Below, piece by piece: positions 14,262 through 15,140 of a DNA stretch of 15,140 nucleotides. The stretch covers positions 1-15,140 of the forward strand of contig JAOUCV010000019.1 in the NCBI GenBank assembly GCA_029859555.1, given 5' to 3'. The position numbers and the translations under genes are program-made. Under the pieces are notes generated by a model. The model was not told where the DNA came from. It made no database searches and saw nothing but the letters and a program-made list of their open reading frames with translations. The stretch comes from Gammaproteobacteria bacterium (lineage in GTDB: Bacteria; Pseudomonadota; Gammaproteobacteria; UBA9214). Positions within the stretch are counted from its first letter, which is position 1. Each line of letters opens with the position of its first letter.

Positions 14262-14345
14262 CTAATATCCCCGGTTACGTCTATTACTGAAGGATGGATC
14301 ACATCCACCACCCTGTCGAATATAAATCGTGGCTGCGATCCTCTC

Positions 14346-14705
14346 CTATAGTAGTTTATCGATCTTACCAAGCAAACGGTTGAGTTCTACAGGCTTGGTA
14401 TCATAGTCATCACAACCGGCCTCACGCGCCTTTTGTTCATCACCCGCCATGGCATGCGCGGTCAGCGCGATCACCGGAATATTCTGCGTAGCGGCATCGG
14501 CCTTGATACGACGTGTCGCTTCCCAGCCATCCATAACCGGCAGACTGAGGTCCATCAGGATGAGGTCCGGACTGGCGCTGGAAGCCATATCAACGCCGGC
14601 CTGCCCGTCAACGGCAATGACCACCTCGTAACCCTTGCGCTCCAGTCTGCGCGACAGCATGTCACGATTCATTTCATTGTCTTCAACCAGTAGTATTTTG
14701 CTCAC
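14346..14705 (-). CDS. Stand-alone response regulator receiver (CheY/DivK-like)
   Basis: The 119-aa protein is a single receiver domain without an output domain. The acidic pocket (Glu8, Asp9), phosphoacceptor Asp52 (LILMDLSLPVMDG), Thr82 (ALTAH) and Lys104 (DTKPV) are all in place, so it should be phosphorylatable. The sequence style (VEDNEMNRDMLSRRL, DLSLPVMDGWEATRRIK) is that of DivK-like or kinase-associated receivers. It lies 56 bases after another receiver gene on the same strand, so it is probably the phosphorelay partner of that gene product. Targets are unknown. Confidence 0.93.
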   Translation of the reverse strand: MSKILLVEDNEMNRDMLSRRLERKGYEVVIAVDGQAGVDMASSASPDLILMDLSLPVMDGWEATRRIKADAATQNIPVIALTAHAMAGDEQKAREAGCDDYDTKPVELNRLLGKIDKLL

Positions 14706-14761
14706 GGATTTTCCCTGAAATTAATATAAATATTCGACAGCACGGCGCAGGACAGGTACCC

Positions 14762-15140
14762 CTATGGGTCCGAAGTACCCGTACGTATACTGCACGAGGC
14801 AACCGCAGCACGCACATTTTTCAACAACTGCTCGCGGGTACAGGAATTCTTCTCAAATACTTCCTCGACATTGCCAGCCAGCCTGCCACGATCTTCAGCA
14901 GTAAGATCCTTGGCGGTAATCACGATGACAGGAATATGCTGCCACTCCGGTTTGGCACGCATCGCTGCAAGAAAACCAAAACCGTCCATCACCGGCATCA
15001 TCAAGTCCAGCAAAATCAGATGCGGCTGGACATCCGGCAACATATCCAGTGCCTGCTGGCCGTTACCGGCCTCCGATACTGTCCAGCCGGCCTTCTCCAG
15101 GGTACTCGCCATCAATGCACGGGTTGCGACATCATCCTCA
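14762..15140 (-). CDS. Receiver domain at C-terminus of a protein cut by the window edge
   Basis: The frame is open to the end of the window. The visible 125 or so residues are one receiver domain: an E-D-D acidic pocket at the very edge, phosphoacceptor in LILLDLMMPVMDG, ITAKD with the Thr, and a C-terminal helix (REQLLKNVRAAV). The usual late Lys-Pro pair is replaced by FEKNS, so only the Lys is kept. The start lies outside the window, and this is probably the last domain of a hybrid sensor kinase or multi-receiver protein. It sits just upstream of the stand-alone receiver gene on the same strand. Confidence 0.88.
   Translation of the reverse strand, partial: EDDVATRALMASTLEKAGWTVSEAGNGQQALDMLPDVQPHLILLDLMMPVMDGFGFLAAMRAKPEWQHIPVIVITAKDLTAEDRGRLAGNVEEVFEKNSCTREQLLKNVRAAVASCSIRTGTSDP

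Overview
The window looks like chromosome of a sulfur-oxidizing gammaproteobacterium. The evidence is a full-length soxB (periplasmic thiosulfate oxidation) alongside typA/bipA, greB, rdgC, a DksA/TraR-type zinc-finger protein and a single-domain cold shock protein, all with gammaproteobacterial character. The genus cannot be named from sequence alone. Gene starts and terminators are conventional, and no rRNA, tRNA, CRISPR array or complete insertion sequence was seen.

Layout. Positions 1-2400 are gene-poor and look accessory: a Tat-signal remnant interrupted by an in-frame TAA (128-262, minus), a doubtful 39-codon ORF, a 71-aa protein with a good terminator, a 239-aa secreted protein of unknown role (minus), and a 51-aa two-helix membrane protein (minus) with a textbook UUCG-loop terminator. 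Positions 2443-4488 carry a SlyD/FKBP-like plus SAM-methyltransferase fusion (plus), convergent with a CbiX-type short chelatase and a DksA/TraR zinc-finger protein (both minus). Divergent from these is typA/bipA (4613-6433), then a 74-aa HMA-like protein lacking the metal-binding cysteines, preceded by a 9-bp inverted repeat in its leader.

Positions 7035-8446 (minus) form an rdgC-HIT protein operon. Positions 8537-9337 are the most unusual part: a DUF559/VSR-like endonuclease gene flanked on each side by a pair of oppositely oriented palindromic repeats, an arrangement reminiscent of REP/RAYT or BIME elements. The gene's last codons and stop lie inside one repeat, and another repeat abuts its ribosome-binding region.

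Positions 9404-11350 (minus) hold soxB with a Tat signal that ends in a lipobox-like LAAC. Divergent from it is a HupE/UreJ-type membrane protein (11608-12738). After a 335-base gap that contains a candidate terminator and a structured leader come a cold shock gene, a strong terminator and greB. The right end (minus) holds an RlpA-like secreted protein, a stand-alone CheY/DivK-like receiver and, running off the edge, the C-terminal receiver domain of another response regulator or hybrid kinase.

Working relations: soxB needs partners (SoxAX, SoxYZ) that are not in this window. greB, typA, the cold shock protein and the DksA-like protein are housekeeping or stress regulators of transcription and translation. 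The two receiver genes are probably one phosphorelay module. The DUF559-repeat unit is the best candidate for an under-described system; its function here is inference.
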